Assembly (NCBI GenBank): GCA_963669315.1 | Contig: OY770021.1 | Span: 1,488,001-1,552,000, forward strand | Origin: SZUA-547 sp963669315 | GTDB lineage: Bacteria > Pseudomonadota > Alphaproteobacteria > Rhodobacterales > Rhodobacteraceae | DNA: 64,000 bases | Reading direction: 5' to 3' | Shown: positions 1 through 8,987 of the stretch, piece after piece | Position numbering within the stretch: the first letter of the stretch is position 1 | Layout of the letters: the number at the start of each line of letters is the position of its first letter | Notes under the pieces: model-generated | The model's database searches: none | What the model was told of the DNA's origin: nothing | Seen by the model: only the letters and a program-made list of their open reading frames with translations | Made by a program: the position numbers and the translations under genes

Positions 1-840
1 GATCACCAGGCTTTTCAGCGCGGAGTTCTGCACCCGCTCGATCGCCGGGCCGGACAGCACGCCATGGCTGATATAGGCGTGCACTTCGGTCGCGCCCTTT
101 TCCTTCAGCAACCCGGCCGCCTTGCAGAGCGTTCCAGCCGTGTCGCACATATCGTCGACGATCAGGCAGGCGCGGCCCTCCACGTCGCCGATCACCGTCA
201 TCGATTCTATTTCTCCGGCGCGCTCTCGCCTTTTGTCGACGATGGCGAGGTCGCCGCCGATGCGCTTGGCCAGATCGCGGGCGCGAACCACGCCGCCCAC
301 GTCAGGGGAGACCACAGTAACATTCGAGAGGTCCTTGATATTGTGCTTGATATCGAGGGCAAAGACCGGAGCCGCGTAGAGATTGTCCACTGGGATATCG
401 AAGAAGCCCTGAATCTGGCCGGCGTGCAGGTCCATTGTCAGCACGCGGTCGGCCCCTGCCTGCGTGATGAGATTCGCTACCAGCTTGGCCGAAATCGGGG
501 TGCGCGCTGCGGTCTTCCTGTCCTGCCGCGCGTAGCCGAAATAGGGCATCACCGCCGTGATGCGCGAGGCGGAAGACCTGCGCAGCGCATCGATGATGAT
601 CAGAAGCTCCATTACATTGTCATTGGCGGGGTTCGAGGTGGGTTGAATGACGAACACGTCCTCGCCGCGAACGTTCTCATAGATCTCGACGAAAATCTCA
701 CCGTCATTGAAACGCTGAACGCGCGCGTCCGCGACCGAGACTTGCTCTCCGCGATAAACGGTGATCCGCCGGGCGATCGCCTCGGCCAGCTTTCGGTTGG
801 CGTTGCCCGAGATGAGCTTGATGCACAGATCCGTTTTCAT
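1..840 (-). CDS. prs: ribose-phosphate pyrophosphokinase, 3' end outside window
   Basis: Makes PRPP from ribose 5-phosphate and ATP for nucleotide, histidine and tryptophan synthesis. The minus strand from ATG at 840 stays open for 280 codons and leaves the left edge without a stop, so the last 30 or more residues (family about 310-340 aa) are missing. Seen in the translation: FNDGE (44-48), the ATP-loop YFGYARQDRK (100-109), metal-binding DLHAGQIQGFF (137-147) and the PRPP-binding loop VDDICDTAGT (228-237). It is divergent from rsmD across about 200 bp. Identity is certain; only the C-terminus is unseen. Confidence 0.97.
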   Translation of the reverse strand, partial: MKTDLCIKLISGNANRKLAEAIARRITVYRGEQVSVADARVQRFNDGEIFVEIYENVRGEDVFVIQPTSNPANDNVMELLIIIDALRRSSASRITAVMPYFGYARQDRKTAARTPISAKLVANLITQAGADRVLTMDLHAGQIQGFFDIPVDNLYAAPVFALDIKHNIKDLSNVTVVSPDVGGVVRARDLAKRIGGDLAIVDKRRERAGEIESMTVIGDVEGRACLIVDDMCDTAGTLCKAAGLLKEKGATEVHAYISHGVLSGPAIERVQNSALKSLVI

Positions 841-1041
841 CGCCCATGTCCCCCTTCGGGCTTGCAGCGCCGGGAACGCGCCCGTCATTGCGACGGTAAT
901 GCGACTGCGCCTCTGTCGGCGCTATAGCAGCGAACGGGCGCATTGCAAACCCGCGCCGCGCCGCGTCATTTTGCAAGTCGGGTCGTTGTGGTAATCGCTG
1001 CCTGTAACGGGGGCGGGAAGCGCCGGCGAAGGGAGGGCCGA

Positions 1042-1617
1042 ATGCGGATCATCGCCGGGCGATTCAAAGGCAAACAACTGGCGGCGCCGGGCAAGGCTGG
1101 CGGCGGCGCGGCGCATTTGCGGCCGACCAGCGACCGGGTGCGCGAATCGCTGTTCAATCTGCTGACCCATGGCGATTACGGCGATCCGCCGCCGCCTGAG
1201 GGCCGACGCGTGCTGGACCTGTTCGCGGGCACCGGCGCGCTGGGGCTCGAAGCCCTCAGCCGCGGCGCCGTCCGCGTTCAGTTCGTGGACGATCATGGTC
1301 CGTCGCGGGCTTTGATTCGCCGCAATATTGAAGCGCTGGGCGTGATCGGAGAGACCAAGATCTATCGCCGCGACGCGACAAAATTAGGGACATGCCGCGG
1401 CGAGCCCTATGACCTCGTATTCCTCGACCCGCCCTATGGGACCGATTTGGGCGGGCGGGCGCTCGCCTCTGCGGCGGAGGGCGGCTGGCTGACGGATGGC
1501 GCGCTGATCGTGATGGAAGACGCTGCAGATAAAGAGGCGCCCGAACCAACCGGATTCGAGCGCCTTGATGGGCGGGTCTACGGCGACACCCGGATCACGA
1601 TCCTGCGCGCCGTTTGA
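1042..1617 (+). CDS. rsmD: 16S rRNA (guanine(966)-N(2))-methyltransferase RsmD
   Basis: SAM-dependent methylation of G966 in 16S rRNA of the 30S subunit. The 191-aa product has the expected length. Motif I is VLDLFAGTGALG (57-68) and the N2-guanine catalytic motif is DPPYG (129-133). The start at 1042 is preferred over an upstream in-frame ATG at 943: it gives the family N-terminus MRIIAGRFKGK and has GGGAGG just upstream, whereas the 33-residue extension is low-complexity. It is monocistronic as far as can be seen, divergent from prs. Confidence 0.93.
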   Translation: MRIIAGRFKGKQLAAPGKAGGGAAHLRPTSDRVRESLFNLLTHGDYGDPPPPEGRRVLDLFAGTGALGLEALSRGAVRVQFVDDHGPSRALIRRNIEALGVIGETKIYRRDATKLGTCRGEPYDLVFLDPPYGTDLGGRALASAAEGGWLTDGALIVMEDAADKEAPEPTGFERLDGRVYGDTRITILRAV

Positions 1618-1782
1618 GGGGGGTAACCCGCGCTCCGGAGGTAATTGGGGTGAATTGCCGCCCCGGCCAGTCGCAGCATTCCGCCATGTGGAATAGAGCG
1701 TCGCCAGCGGCGCGACCTTCTCGACGATGGCCTGAATCGCATGATCAGCGCCGCGGCAGGCTGACGCATAGGCCGTGCGCGG

Positions 1783-1811
1783 TTGGGTGTTGTCCCGAAC
1801 CGATGTATATC
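1783..1811 (+). promoter_or_regulatory. candidate sigma-70 promoter for the peroxiredoxin gene
   Basis: TTGGGT at 1783-1788 and TATATC at 1806-1811 are separated by 17 bp, about 65 bp before the peroxiredoxin start. The rest of the 1618-1875 gap shows no convincing gene. Confidence 0.4.
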
Positions 1812-1875
1812 ACCGCTTAGTAGCGGCGTTCTGGCGCCGCATAAGCCGATTCAAGCCGTTACAAAGGAAACCGCC

Positions 1876-2364
1876 ATGGCCATCGCCGTTGGAGATAAGC
1901 TGCCGGACGCCAATTTCAGCATCATGACGAAGGACGGGCCAGGCAGCACCACAACGGCCGAGGCCTTCGCGGGCAAGACGGTCGCCCTGTTCGGCCTGCC
2001 GGGCGCCTACACCGGTCCCTGCACATCGATCCACATGCCAAGCTTCGTCAAGGCGGCGGACGATCTGCGCGCCAAGGGCGTCGATGCGGTCATCTGCACG
2101 GCGGTGAACGACCCGTTCGTATTGAAAGCGTGGGGCGAGGCCACCGGCGCGACAGCGGCCGGAATCTCCTTCCTCGGCGATGCGGAGGCGGCCTTCGCCA
2201 AAGCGCTGGACCTGACCTTCACCGCGCCGCATGCGGGCCTGATCGACCGGTCCAAACGCTATTCCATGCTGGTGAAGGACGGTGTGGTCGAGAAGTTCAA
2301 TCTCGACGACAATCCGGGCGAGCCGGTCTGCTCTCGCGGCGACGCGCTGCTGGAAATGCTCTGA
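1876..2364 (+). CDS. peroxiredoxin, Prx5 type
   Basis: Thiol peroxidase of 162 aa that reduces H2O2 and alkyl hydroperoxides, usually with glutathione/glutaredoxin or thioredoxin as donor. The active-site segment is PGAYTGPCT (42-50) with peroxidatic Cys49 and the supporting Thr46; a second Cys sits in VICTAVNDPF and a third near the C-terminus (EPVCSRGD). The usual family form is PGAFTPxC, so the Gly in place of the conserved Pro position is a small deviation. Start chosen at 1876 (GGAAACCGCC-ATG, MAIAVGDKLP) over the longer frame from 1783, which adds an unrelated 31 residues and overlaps the promoter. Confidence 0.9.
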   Translation: MAIAVGDKLPDANFSIMTKDGPGSTTTAEAFAGKTVALFGLPGAYTGPCTSIHMPSFVKAADDLRAKGVDAVICTAVNDPFVLKAWGEATGATAAGISFLGDAEAAFAKALDLTFTAPHAGLIDRSKRYSMLVKDGVVEKFNLDDNPGEPVCSRGDALLEML

Positions 2365-2386
2365 GCACAGCAAAAAGCGCTGGCAC

Positions 2387-2683
2387 CTATCCCGCCAGCG
2401 CATCCATCTTTGTGGCCAGCTTGACGTCCAACTCCGTCAGACCGCCCGCGTCGTGGGTGGAGAGCGTGACCTCCACCGTCTTGTAGACGTTGAACCATTC
2501 AGGATGGTGGTTGAGCTTCTCCGCCCAGATCGCGCAGCGGCTCATCCAGCCGAAAGCCTCGACGAAATTCGCGAAGACGAAGCTTTTCGCGATCGCGTCC
2601 CGCCCTTCAGCTAGCGCCCAGCCATTGGCGAGCAGGGGCGCCAATGCCGCCTCTCGCGCGTCGCCTTCCAGTTTCTCCGCCAT
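2387..2683 (-). CDS. phhB: 4a-hydroxytetrahydrobiopterin dehydratase
   Basis: Pterin-4-alpha-carbinolamine dehydratase, 98 aa, which dehydrates the 4a-carbinolamine formed by aromatic amino acid hydroxylases and can also act as a coactivator. The family signature EKLNHHPEWFNVYKTV (residues 55-70) with paired His is present and the length is typical. It lies 12 bp downstream of the FemAB-like gene on the same strand and converges on the peroxiredoxin gene. No phenylalanine hydroxylase gene is in the window, so the partner pathway here is unknown. Confidence 0.93.
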   Translation of the reverse strand: MAEKLEGDAREAALAPLLANGWALAEGRDAIAKSFVFANFVEAFGWMSRCAIWAEKLNHHPEWFNVYKTVEVTLSTHDAGGLTELDVKLATKMDALAG

Positions 2684-2695
2684 GGCGTCCCCTTT

Positions 2696-3913
2696 TCAGT
2701 CACCGCGCCTGAACGGTTTGAATTCCGTGAGGAAATCGATCTCCTCGCCGACCGCGTCGCGCTCACGCTCCAGATATTCGCCCACTGCGCGCCGAAATCC
2801 CTGATCGGCAAACCAGTGCAGCGAATAGGTCGGCTCAGGCAGATAGCCGCGCGCCAGCTTGTGCTCTCCCTGCGCCCCCGCCTCTACCCGGCCAAGCCCA
2901 TGGGAGAGCGCGTAGTTTATAGCGCGATAATAGCAGAGCTCGAAATGCAGGCAGGGGTGATGTTCGACGCAACCCCAATAGCGGCCAAAGAGGGCGTCGC
3001 GGCCGATGACGTTCAGCGCGCCGGCCACGAACTCTCCCTCCCGCCGGGCCATGATCAGCAGCATGTCGTCGCGTAACGTCTCCTGCGCGATGTCGAAGAA
3101 CTCCCGCGTCAGATAGGGCGAGCCCCATTTCCGCGCGCCGGTGTCTTGATAGAAGCGCCAGAAATCGCCCCAATGCTCCGGCTCGATGGCGTCGCCAGTG
3201 AATTCCAGCACATCGACATTGGCGTTGGCCTGTCGTCGCTCTCTCCGGATCGCCTTTCTCTTGCGGGAGGCGAGCGAGGCGAGGAAATCATCGAAATCGG
3301 CGAAGGGCTGACCGGTTTCGGGATGGCGGTTGCGCCAGAAGAATTGCTGGCCGGTGCGTTGCAGCAGGCCCATTTCGCCGCCTGCCTCCGATTCCTCCCG
3401 TTTGCAAAACGTCAGGTGCAGCGAGCTGACATTCATCTGCGAGGCGAGTCGCACCGCGCCCTGCGTCAACGCCGCGATCGCGGCCTCCCGCGGCAGGGGG
3501 CCTTTTGGATTTGTCAGAAATCGCAGCCCGGCGACCGGCGTGAAGGGCACGGCGCATTGCAGCTTGGGATAGTAGCGTCCGCCAGCGTTCTCGAATGCGT
3601 GGGCCCAGGAATGGTCGAAGACGTATTCGCCCTGGCTGTGACCCTTGGCGTAGAGCGGCATGACGCCGATCAACGCGCCGCCCCCCACCCTATCGGAGGC
3701 CTTCGCGACAAGGTGGCGCGGGATCCAACCGGTTCCCTGCCCGACCGAGCCGCTTTCCTCCAAGGCGCGCAAGAAACGCCAGGTAAGGAGCGGGTGTTCT
3801 GGGCGTCCGCCATCCGCAGCCTCGGGCGCCGCGCAGGAATCCCAGTCGGCGGGGCTGATCTGATCAAGCCCGCCCAGCACCTCGATTTCAATCCCGATCC
3901 CGCCATCCGGCAT
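2696..3913 (-). CDS. FemAB-like / DUF482 peptidoglycan-type acyltransferase family protein
   Basis: A 405-aa protein of the GNAT/FemAB-like family formerly called DUF482 (peptidogalycan biosynthesis/recognition). Recognisable blocks are HPLLTWRFLRALEESGSVG near 38-56, DHSWAHAFENAGGRYYPKLQ near 119-138, the basic run RKRKAIRRERR and the C-terminal HFELCYYRAINYA block followed by GAQGEHKLARGY. No signal peptide or membrane segment is seen, so it is probably cytoplasmic. The substrate is not known for the family in most organisms. It probably shares a transcript with phhB. Confidence 0.82.
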   Translation of the reverse strand: MPDGGIGIEIEVLGGLDQISPADWDSCAAPEAADGGRPEHPLLTWRFLRALEESGSVGQGTGWIPRHLVAKASDRVGGGALIGVMPLYAKGHSQGEYVFDHSWAHAFENAGGRYYPKLQCAVPFTPVAGLRFLTNPKGPLPREAAIAALTQGAVRLASQMNVSSLHLTFCKREESEAGGEMGLLQRTGQQFFWRNRHPETGQPFADFDDFLASLASRKRKAIRRERRQANANVDVLEFTGDAIEPEHWGDFWRFYQDTGARKWGSPYLTREFFDIAQETLRDDMLLIMARREGEFVAGALNVIGRDALFGRYWGCVEHHPCLHFELCYYRAINYALSHGLGRVEAGAQGEHKLARGYLPEPTYSLHWFADQGFRRAVGEYLERERDAVGEEIDFLTEFKPFRRGD

Positions 3914-3999
3914 GGAACTCTCCGCAGCGATTCACGCGCATCCTGCCACATGGGCCGGTCAGGTACGGGATCAATAAATCGGGAAAATCGCCGCGCCGC

Positions 4000-4785
4000 T
4001 CACCACCGACCCGGTACATAGCCCTCGAATGTGATCTGATCGGAATGGCGTTGCGCCCGCATCTCCTCCAGCGGAGTGCGGACCGTCCAGGCCAGCAGTG
4101 GATTGCGCTGGATGCGCACCAGTTCGGCCACCCGCGACGGGAAGGATTTGATGCCGTAGGATACGAACACGCACCCCAATTTTTGGAACTGCGTCATCGC
4201 CGCGAGATCGCGGCGAACCTCGGCGCTCATCCACGGCACGTCTTCGCGCGGCCAGTGATACGAGACCAGACCGCGTGGCACCTCCGGCGCCGCTTCGCCC
4301 ATCGCCTTCACGCTGTGCGGGTTGAACGACATCACCGCGATCGGGCCGTCATAGGCCATGGCCAACTCGGCCACCCGCGCCTCCAAGGGGCCGACATCAG
4401 GTCCAAACTTCCCGTCCTGATCCTTCACCTCAAGGACCACCGGGGTGCGACCGGCGATCAGCTCCAGAACTTCCGCGAGCGTGGGAATGGTCTCTCCACC
4501 CCCATCCTTCAGCGCGATCTGCTGAAGTTCGGCGGCGGTGCGGGCGCGCAGGTGACCGCTCTCATCGGTCATACGGTCGAGCGTATCGTCGTGAAACGCC
4601 ATCGCCTCGCCGTCTGCAGAAAGCTGCACATCGACCTCGAGGGCGAAGTTCTTGTCAATCGCCGCCTTGCAAGCGGCGAGAGAATTCTCGGCGCGGCCAG
4701 CCTCAGCGTCATGCAGGCCGCGATGTGCGAAGGGTCGTTTCATGAATCCCGCTGGCAGGGGGGTGCGGGGTAAAGCCTTATGCAT
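4000..4785 (-). CDS. glycerophosphodiester phosphodiesterase family protein
   Basis: TIM-barrel enzyme of 261 aa that hydrolyses glycerophosphodiesters to glycerol 3-phosphate and an alcohol. Seen: AHRGLHD (20-26) with catalytic His21, EN (33-34), the metal pair E50-x-D52, and AFHDDTLDR with the second catalytic His65. The start at 4785 (MHKALPRTPLPAGF) is preferred because the LPAGFMKRPFAHRG block is typical of alphaproteobacterial members; an internal ATG at 4743 is possible. No signal peptide, so likely cytoplasmic. Divergent from the eipB-like gene across 130 bp. Confidence 0.88.
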   Translation of the reverse strand: MHKALPRTPLPAGFMKRPFAHRGLHDAEAGRAENSLAACKAAIDKNFALEVDVQLSADGEAMAFHDDTLDRMTDESGHLRARTAAELQQIALKDGGGETIPTLAEVLELIAGRTPVVLEVKDQDGKFGPDVGPLEARVAELAMAYDGPIAVMSFNPHSVKAMGEAAPEVPRGLVSYHWPREDVPWMSAEVRRDLAAMTQFQKLGCVFVSYGIKSFPSRVAELVRIQRNPLLAWTVRTPLEEMRAQRHSDQITFEGYVPGRW

Positions 4786-4915
4786 GCGCGGTATTCTACA
4801 CGAAATGTGCGAGTTTGTAGAATCCCCCACCTGACTACGCGTCGTTTGGCATTGACCCCGCCATATTCTTGTCCGGTTATGGGTCGCACTATCGCAAAAG
4901 GCGCAGGAGACTCGG

Positions 4916-5722
4916 TTGCTGCAATTTATAGAGCATGTTTGGCGCCCCGCCGTCGTCGCCGCGTCCGTGGCGGCCGCGCCCGCCCAGACAGTCATGGCCA
5001 GCCCGGATTTGGCGCCGCATCAGGCGGTCTATGATCTTTCTCTGGCGGAAGCGGCCGAGGACCGCGGGATTGTCAGCGCCGAGGGGCGCCTGGTCATCTC
5101 TTTGGACGATGTATGCGACAGCTGGGCGGTTTCCGAAAGAATGGTTCTGCGAATCGTGACGGCGGACGGCGCGCGCGCTGTGTTCGACTATCGCCTGTCG
5201 GCGCTGGAGGCCAAAGACGGCGCCGCCTATCGCTTCACCACGTCGACGCTGGCCGATGGGCGAGAAGTGGAGCGCCGCGAGGGACGCGCATCGACGGACG
5301 AGAGCGGCGCGCGAATCGTCGCCTTTAAGACACCGGAGGCGCCGGATCTGCCCCTTTCGGACGAAGTGCTGTTTCCGACCGGTCAGTTGACCGACCTGCT
5401 GGAAACGGCTGCGGCAGGCGAGCGGGCCTATCAGGCGCTTTTGTTCGACGGCGTGTCCGACATTGCGATTTCTCTGAGCACGGCGGCAATCGCACAGGTT
5501 GGCGAGGCGCATGAGCCGCCGGAGGGGATGGAGGATTTGCGAAGCTGGCGCGTTTCCGCCGCCCATTTCGACCCGGATGCGCCAGAAGGTCGGCCGGAAT
5601 ACGAAGTGAGTTTCGATTTCTATGAGAACGGCGTCGCCGCCCGGATGCGCATGGTCTATGACGACTTCACGCTCTCCGCGAATCTGGCTGAAGTTTCGAT
5701 TCGCCCCGCTTGCGCGGACTGA
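4916..5722 (+). CDS. eipB: EipB-like periplasmic envelope integrity protein (DUF1849)
   Basis: A 268-aa protein matching the EipB/DUF1849 family, a beta-spiral periplasmic protein needed for envelope integrity in Brucella. The start is TTG at 4916 with AGGAGA about 6 bases upstream; a hydrophobic Ala-rich segment (residues 10-28, ending near VMAS) acts as the signal peptide. The family hallmark SPDLAPHQAVYDLSL follows. There are exactly two conserved-position cysteines, Cys67 (DVCDSW) and Cys266 (PACAD), which fits the single disulfide known in EipB. Its position before mlaA and mlaC groups three envelope-maintenance genes on one strand. Confidence 0.8.
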   Translation: MLQFIEHVWRPAVVAASVAAAPAQTVMASPDLAPHQAVYDLSLAEAAEDRGIVSAEGRLVISLDDVCDSWAVSERMVLRIVTADGARAVFDYRLSALEAKDGAAYRFTTSTLADGREVERREGRASTDESGARIVAFKTPEAPDLPLSDEVLFPTGQLTDLLETAAAGERAYQALLFDGVSDIAISLSTAAIAQVGEAHEPPEGMEDLRSWRVSAAHFDPDAPEGRPEYEVSFDFYENGVAARMRMVYDDFTLSANLAEVSIRPACAD

Positions 5723-5949
5723 GCCCCCTTCCGCCGATTCGGATGGTCCACCGCGCCGCATCGAGCCTATAGCTTAGCTTATTGAAGCGATTCAGCTTTT
5801 GTGTCGTTCACGCCACGCGAGAGGATTCGTTTCGCAACCGCGAATTGTCGCGCATCACGGCTTCGGTTAAGAGTCCGGGAAGGCGTGTGATTGCGCGATG
5901 CCGCGGCCATCTTGAGTTGCGGATTATCGCGCGTGTGAGGGGACCGCGT

Positions 5950-6681
5950 ATGAACTTCGGCGGATTGCTGCGTTTCGCGGCCCTATCGATATTTGCGTTG
6001 GGAGTCGCAGGCTGCGCCTCCGCCCCTCCGGATTCGGAGACGGCGTTCCATGACCCCTATGAGGGTCTCAATCGAGACGTCCACTCATTCAATGAAGGCT
6101 GGGATCAAATCCTGATCAGGCCGCTGTCGCAGGGCTATGGCGAATTTCCGGAACTGGTCAAACATATGACCAGCAACGGCTTCGATACGCTGGGTCAGCC
6201 GGTGATCGCAGTAAACAGTCTGCTGCAGGGCGATCTTGAGAATTTCGGGCAATCGGCCGGACGGCTGGGCGTCAACCTGATCCTTGGACTGGGCGTGCTG
6301 GATCCGGCGTCGGAGTTCGGTCTGGCGCCGCGCGACACCGATTTTGGTCTGACGCTGGCCGAATGGGGGGCGGAAGAGGGCGCATTCATCATGCTGCCGG
6401 TCCTGGGCCCCAGCACGGTGCGCGATACGGGCGGACGTCTGGGCGACGTGATCGTCGACCCGGTCACCTTTCTTGCCTACGGCATCACCGACGCGAGCCC
6501 CTTTCTACGCGCGACTGAAATCGTCGTGATCCGCCATGATAACGCCGAACTTATCGATGAGATACTCGAGGCGCCCGACAGCTATGTCGCGGCGCGGTCC
6601 TACTGGCTGCAGAACCGCAGACGCGCGGTGGCCGGGGATGAGATTGACCCCGGCGCGTTGCCGGATATCTACGGGAACTAA
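5950..6681 (+). CDS. mlaA: MlaA (VacJ) outer-membrane lipoprotein
   Basis: Removes mislocalised phospholipids from the outer leaflet of the outer membrane and passes them to MlaC. The 243-aa product has a signal peptide and lipobox VAGC with lipidated Cys22. The family motifs DPYEGLNRDVHSFN, a central NLILGLGVLDPASE block and AEWGAEEGAFIMLPVLGPS are all present. ATG at 5950 is the right start: an open frame extends upstream to 5782 but adds 56 residues before the signal peptide. mlaC starts 39 bp after its stop, so the two are probably co-transcribed. Confidence 0.93.
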   Translation: MNFGGLLRFAALSIFALGVAGCASAPPDSETAFHDPYEGLNRDVHSFNEGWDQILIRPLSQGYGEFPELVKHMTSNGFDTLGQPVIAVNSLLQGDLENFGQSAGRLGVNLILGLGVLDPASEFGLAPRDTDFGLTLAEWGAEEGAFIMLPVLGPSTVRDTGGRLGDVIVDPVTFLAYGITDASPFLRATEIVVIRHDNAELIDEILEAPDSYVAARSYWLQNRRRAVAGDEIDPGALPDIYGN

Positions 6682-6720
6682 CCGCGCCGACCCGGCGACA
6701 GATCGAACGGAGCGATCGCA

Positions 6721-7329
6721 ATGACCCGCTTACTCAACGCCATCCGAGGCTCGGCGCTGGCGCTCGGCCTGCTGATTTTTTCGGCCCCGCAGGCGGTCGC
6801 GCTGAGCGCGGGCGAGGCGACCTCATTCGTTCAGGATGCGGTTGACCGTGTGATCATGCTGATCGAGGCGAACTCCACGACCGAAGAACGGCGCGGCGAG
6901 TTTCGCAGCGTTTTGACTGACGTCGCCGCCATGCCGCAGATCAGCCGCTTCGCCGCTGGCCGCAACTGGCGGGCGATGACCGAGGCGCAGCAGGGGCAGT
7001 ATTCCAGTGTTTTTGTGGATTATATCGCCACGATCTACGCGCGCCGGTTCGAGGAGTATTCCGGCGAGAAGCTAACCGTGAATGGCGCGCAAGATATGGG
7101 CGATGGCGTATTTGTCGTGAAATCCGAAGCGGAGCGAGAAGGGGCCCAGCCGATCCGGATCGAATGGCTGGTCAGCGCCCGCAGCGGCGCGACCCGCATC
7201 GACGACATCACGATTGAGGGTGTCAGCCTGGCGATCACCCAGCGCGAGGAATTCGCTGCAATGATCGCTCAGCAGGGCGACAATATCGACGCGTTTCTGT
7301 CTGAGCTGACGGCAAGGTCTGAGATTTAG
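6721..7329 (+). CDS. mlaC: MlaC family periplasmic phospholipid-binding protein
   Basis: Periplasmic shuttle between MlaA and the inner-membrane MlaFEDB complex. 202 aa with an N-terminal signal peptide (about 1-27, ending AVA-L). The family pattern of a helical N-terminal half followed by IATIYARRFEEYSGEKLTV and a beta-rich C-terminal half (IRIEWLVS, DDITIEGVSLAITQREEF) is clear. The mlaFED(B) transporter genes are not in this window, as is common for alphaproteobacteria in which mlaA-mlaC lie apart. Confidence 0.88.
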   Translation: MTRLLNAIRGSALALGLLIFSAPQAVALSAGEATSFVQDAVDRVIMLIEANSTTEERRGEFRSVLTDVAAMPQISRFAAGRNWRAMTEAQQGQYSSVFVDYIATIYARRFEEYSGEKLTVNGAQDMGDGVFVVKSEAEREGAQPIRIEWLVSARSGATRIDDITIEGVSLAITQREEFAAMIAQQGDNIDAFLSELTARSEI

Positions 7330-7335
7330 CGGGCG

Positions 7336-8487
7336 TCACCCCCGACCGAGCAGGTCGCGGGCGATACGCTCGAATATCGACGCGCCCACGGGAATCAGAT
7401 CATCCGGGAAGTCGAAGTCGGGATTGTGCAGGGCGGCGCACCCCTCCCCCGGCCCCAGGCACAACATCGCCGCCTTTGCGCTTTGGCCAAAAATCCCGAA
7501 ATCTTCCGACGCGCGCATGGGCAAACCGGATGCGTCGTTGGGGAGGCCAATCGCCTTCATCGCCGCGCGCGCGACGGCCACGGCGTCGGCGTTGTTGATC
7601 GAAGCCGCGAATTCGTCATGGGCCGTGAACACCGCCCACAGGCTTTCCGCCTCTGCGGCCGTCATTGCCAGGTCGCGAGCCTCAGCGGCGAGCCCAGCCA
7701 CCGCGTCGTCCCGCGCCGTCCGCAAGGTCGCATAGATCACCGCCTCTCCGGGCGCCACGCCGAAGCTCGGCTCCCCGATCCGCGCATGGGTCACGGTGAC
7801 CAGCCGGAAACCTTCGTCCAGTTCGCCGCCGCGCCCAAGCTGCTCCAACGCGGGGATCAGGAGCGCGACCGCAGAGGCCGGCGAAACGCCGTCCTCTGGA
7901 TCGGCCGCATGCGCGGTTTTGCCCGTCAGCCTGATCTCCAGCCCCTGCGAGGCGCAATTGACCAACCCGGCGCGGGTTGAAACATGGCCAAAGGGGCGGC
8001 CGGGCTCGACATGGATCGCGAAGGCCCAATCGGCTCGTATTTCTTCGTAGGCTGGGTCCGCGACCACGGCGCGGGCGCCGGCGCCATTCTCCTCAGACGG
8101 CTGAAACATCAGAACAACGCGCCCCTTGGCGACAGGATCGCGAGAAATCAGCCGGCCCAGCGCCAGCAGCATCGTCATATGCCCGTCATGCCCGCAAAGA
8201 TGACCCTTGCCGGGTCTTTCAGAGGCCCAGGGCGCGTCCGACAGCTCCTCAATCGGCAACGCATCGAGTTCCGCGCGGAAAAGGACGGTTGGGCCGGGCG
8301 CGCCGCTGTCGAACACCCCGGCGACGCCGTGACCGCCCAGCCCGGTTAAAATGCGGGTCGGCGACAGGAACTTCAGCGCGATGCTGATCGTGCGGGCGGT
8401 TTCAACCTCTTCTCCGGAAAGTTCGGGACGGCGATGCAGGGCGCGGCGAAAGTCTGTCAACTCGACGAGATCGGCGTTGGTCAACAT
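7336..8487 (-). CDS. M20 family amidohydrolase/peptidase
   Basis: Zinc-dependent amidohydrolase of the M20D type (hippurate, N-acyl amino acid or IAA-amino acid hydrolase-like), 383 aa. Metal-site motifs: CGHDGH (98-103), SEEN (131-134), FAIHVEPG with the next His, and ALHNPDFDFPDD near the C-terminus. A small dimerisation lid domain separates the two catalytic halves (about 180-290). Substrate cannot be decided from sequence. It follows the thioesterase gene by 9 bp on the same strand and converges on mlaC. Confidence 0.88.
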   Translation of the reverse strand: MLTNADLVELTDFRRALHRRPELSGEEVETARTISIALKFLSPTRILTGLGGHGVAGVFDSGAPGPTVLFRAELDALPIEELSDAPWASERPGKGHLCGHDGHMTMLLALGRLISRDPVAKGRVVLMFQPSEENGAGARAVVADPAYEEIRADWAFAIHVEPGRPFGHVSTRAGLVNCASQGLEIRLTGKTAHAADPEDGVSPASAVALLIPALEQLGRGGELDEGFRLVTVTHARIGEPSFGVAPGEAVIYATLRTARDDAVAGLAAEARDLAMTAAEAESLWAVFTAHDEFAASINNADAVAVARAAMKAIGLPNDASGLPMRASEDFGIFGQSAKAAMLCLGPGEGCAALHNPDFDFPDDLIPVGASIFERIARDLLGRG

Positions 8488-8496
8488 GGGCGGGCG

Positions 8497-8928
8497 CTAT
8501 CGGACCGGCGGCGCGTTCAGATACTTGAAAACCGCGCTCGCCTGCGCCGCCAAACGGTCGCCGCCCCAGACTTCCGACTCCATAAAGCAGAGTTCGCGCG
8601 TGGCGCGGACAGCGCGCGCTTCGCCATGCAGCAGCGCGCCGGGCCTCGCCGCCGCAACGAAATGCGTGTTCATCGAGATGGTCGAGGCGAGACGGTCCTC
8701 GGACGCCTCCGCCGCGCCTACACCCATGGCGTAGTCCAGCAGGGTGAACAGCACTCCGCCATGGCAGACCCCGCCATAGTTCACGTGACGATCGTCCATC
8801 TGCAGGCGAAAGCGCCAGACGTTGTCCGTCAGCGTGGCGATCTCGAACGGACCGACAACGACGTTGAACCCCCTCGCCCGCGCAGAGCGCCATTCGAGGT
8901 CAGGCCTGAACACGCCGTCATAGGCCAT
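8497..8928 (-). CDS. PaaI-type hotdog thioesterase
   Basis: Acyl-CoA thioesterase of the hotdog fold, 143 aa from the chosen start. The hotdog signature NYGGVCHGGVLFTLLDYAMG (with HGG) and the TISMNTHFVAAARPG strand are present. ATG at 8928 is chosen because GGAG lies 6 bases upstream; the frame is open to an ATG at 8976 but that would overlap the yjbQ promoter region. Only 9 bp separate it from the M20 hydrolase. Substrate unknown. Confidence 0.83.
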   Translation of the reverse strand: MAYDGVFRPDLEWRSARARGFNVVVGPFEIATLTDNVWRFRLQMDDRHVNYGGVCHGGVLFTLLDYAMGVGAAEASEDRLASTISMNTHFVAAARPGALLHGEARAVRATRELCFMESEVWGGDRLAAQASAVFKYLNAPPVR

Positions 8929-8987
8929 CGCTATCTCCACTTTCATCTTGGCTTTAATCGGGGCTCGCCCCCGCATAGCATGCGCCC

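Noticed and set aside
64..927. Long plus-strand open frame (287 codons)
   Set aside because: It is antisense to prs, whose minus-strand translation carries all PRPP synthetase motifs.
1618..1875. Riboswitch or small RNA upstream of the peroxiredoxin
   Set aside because: No recognisable conserved riboswitch core; only a promoter-like pair is seen.
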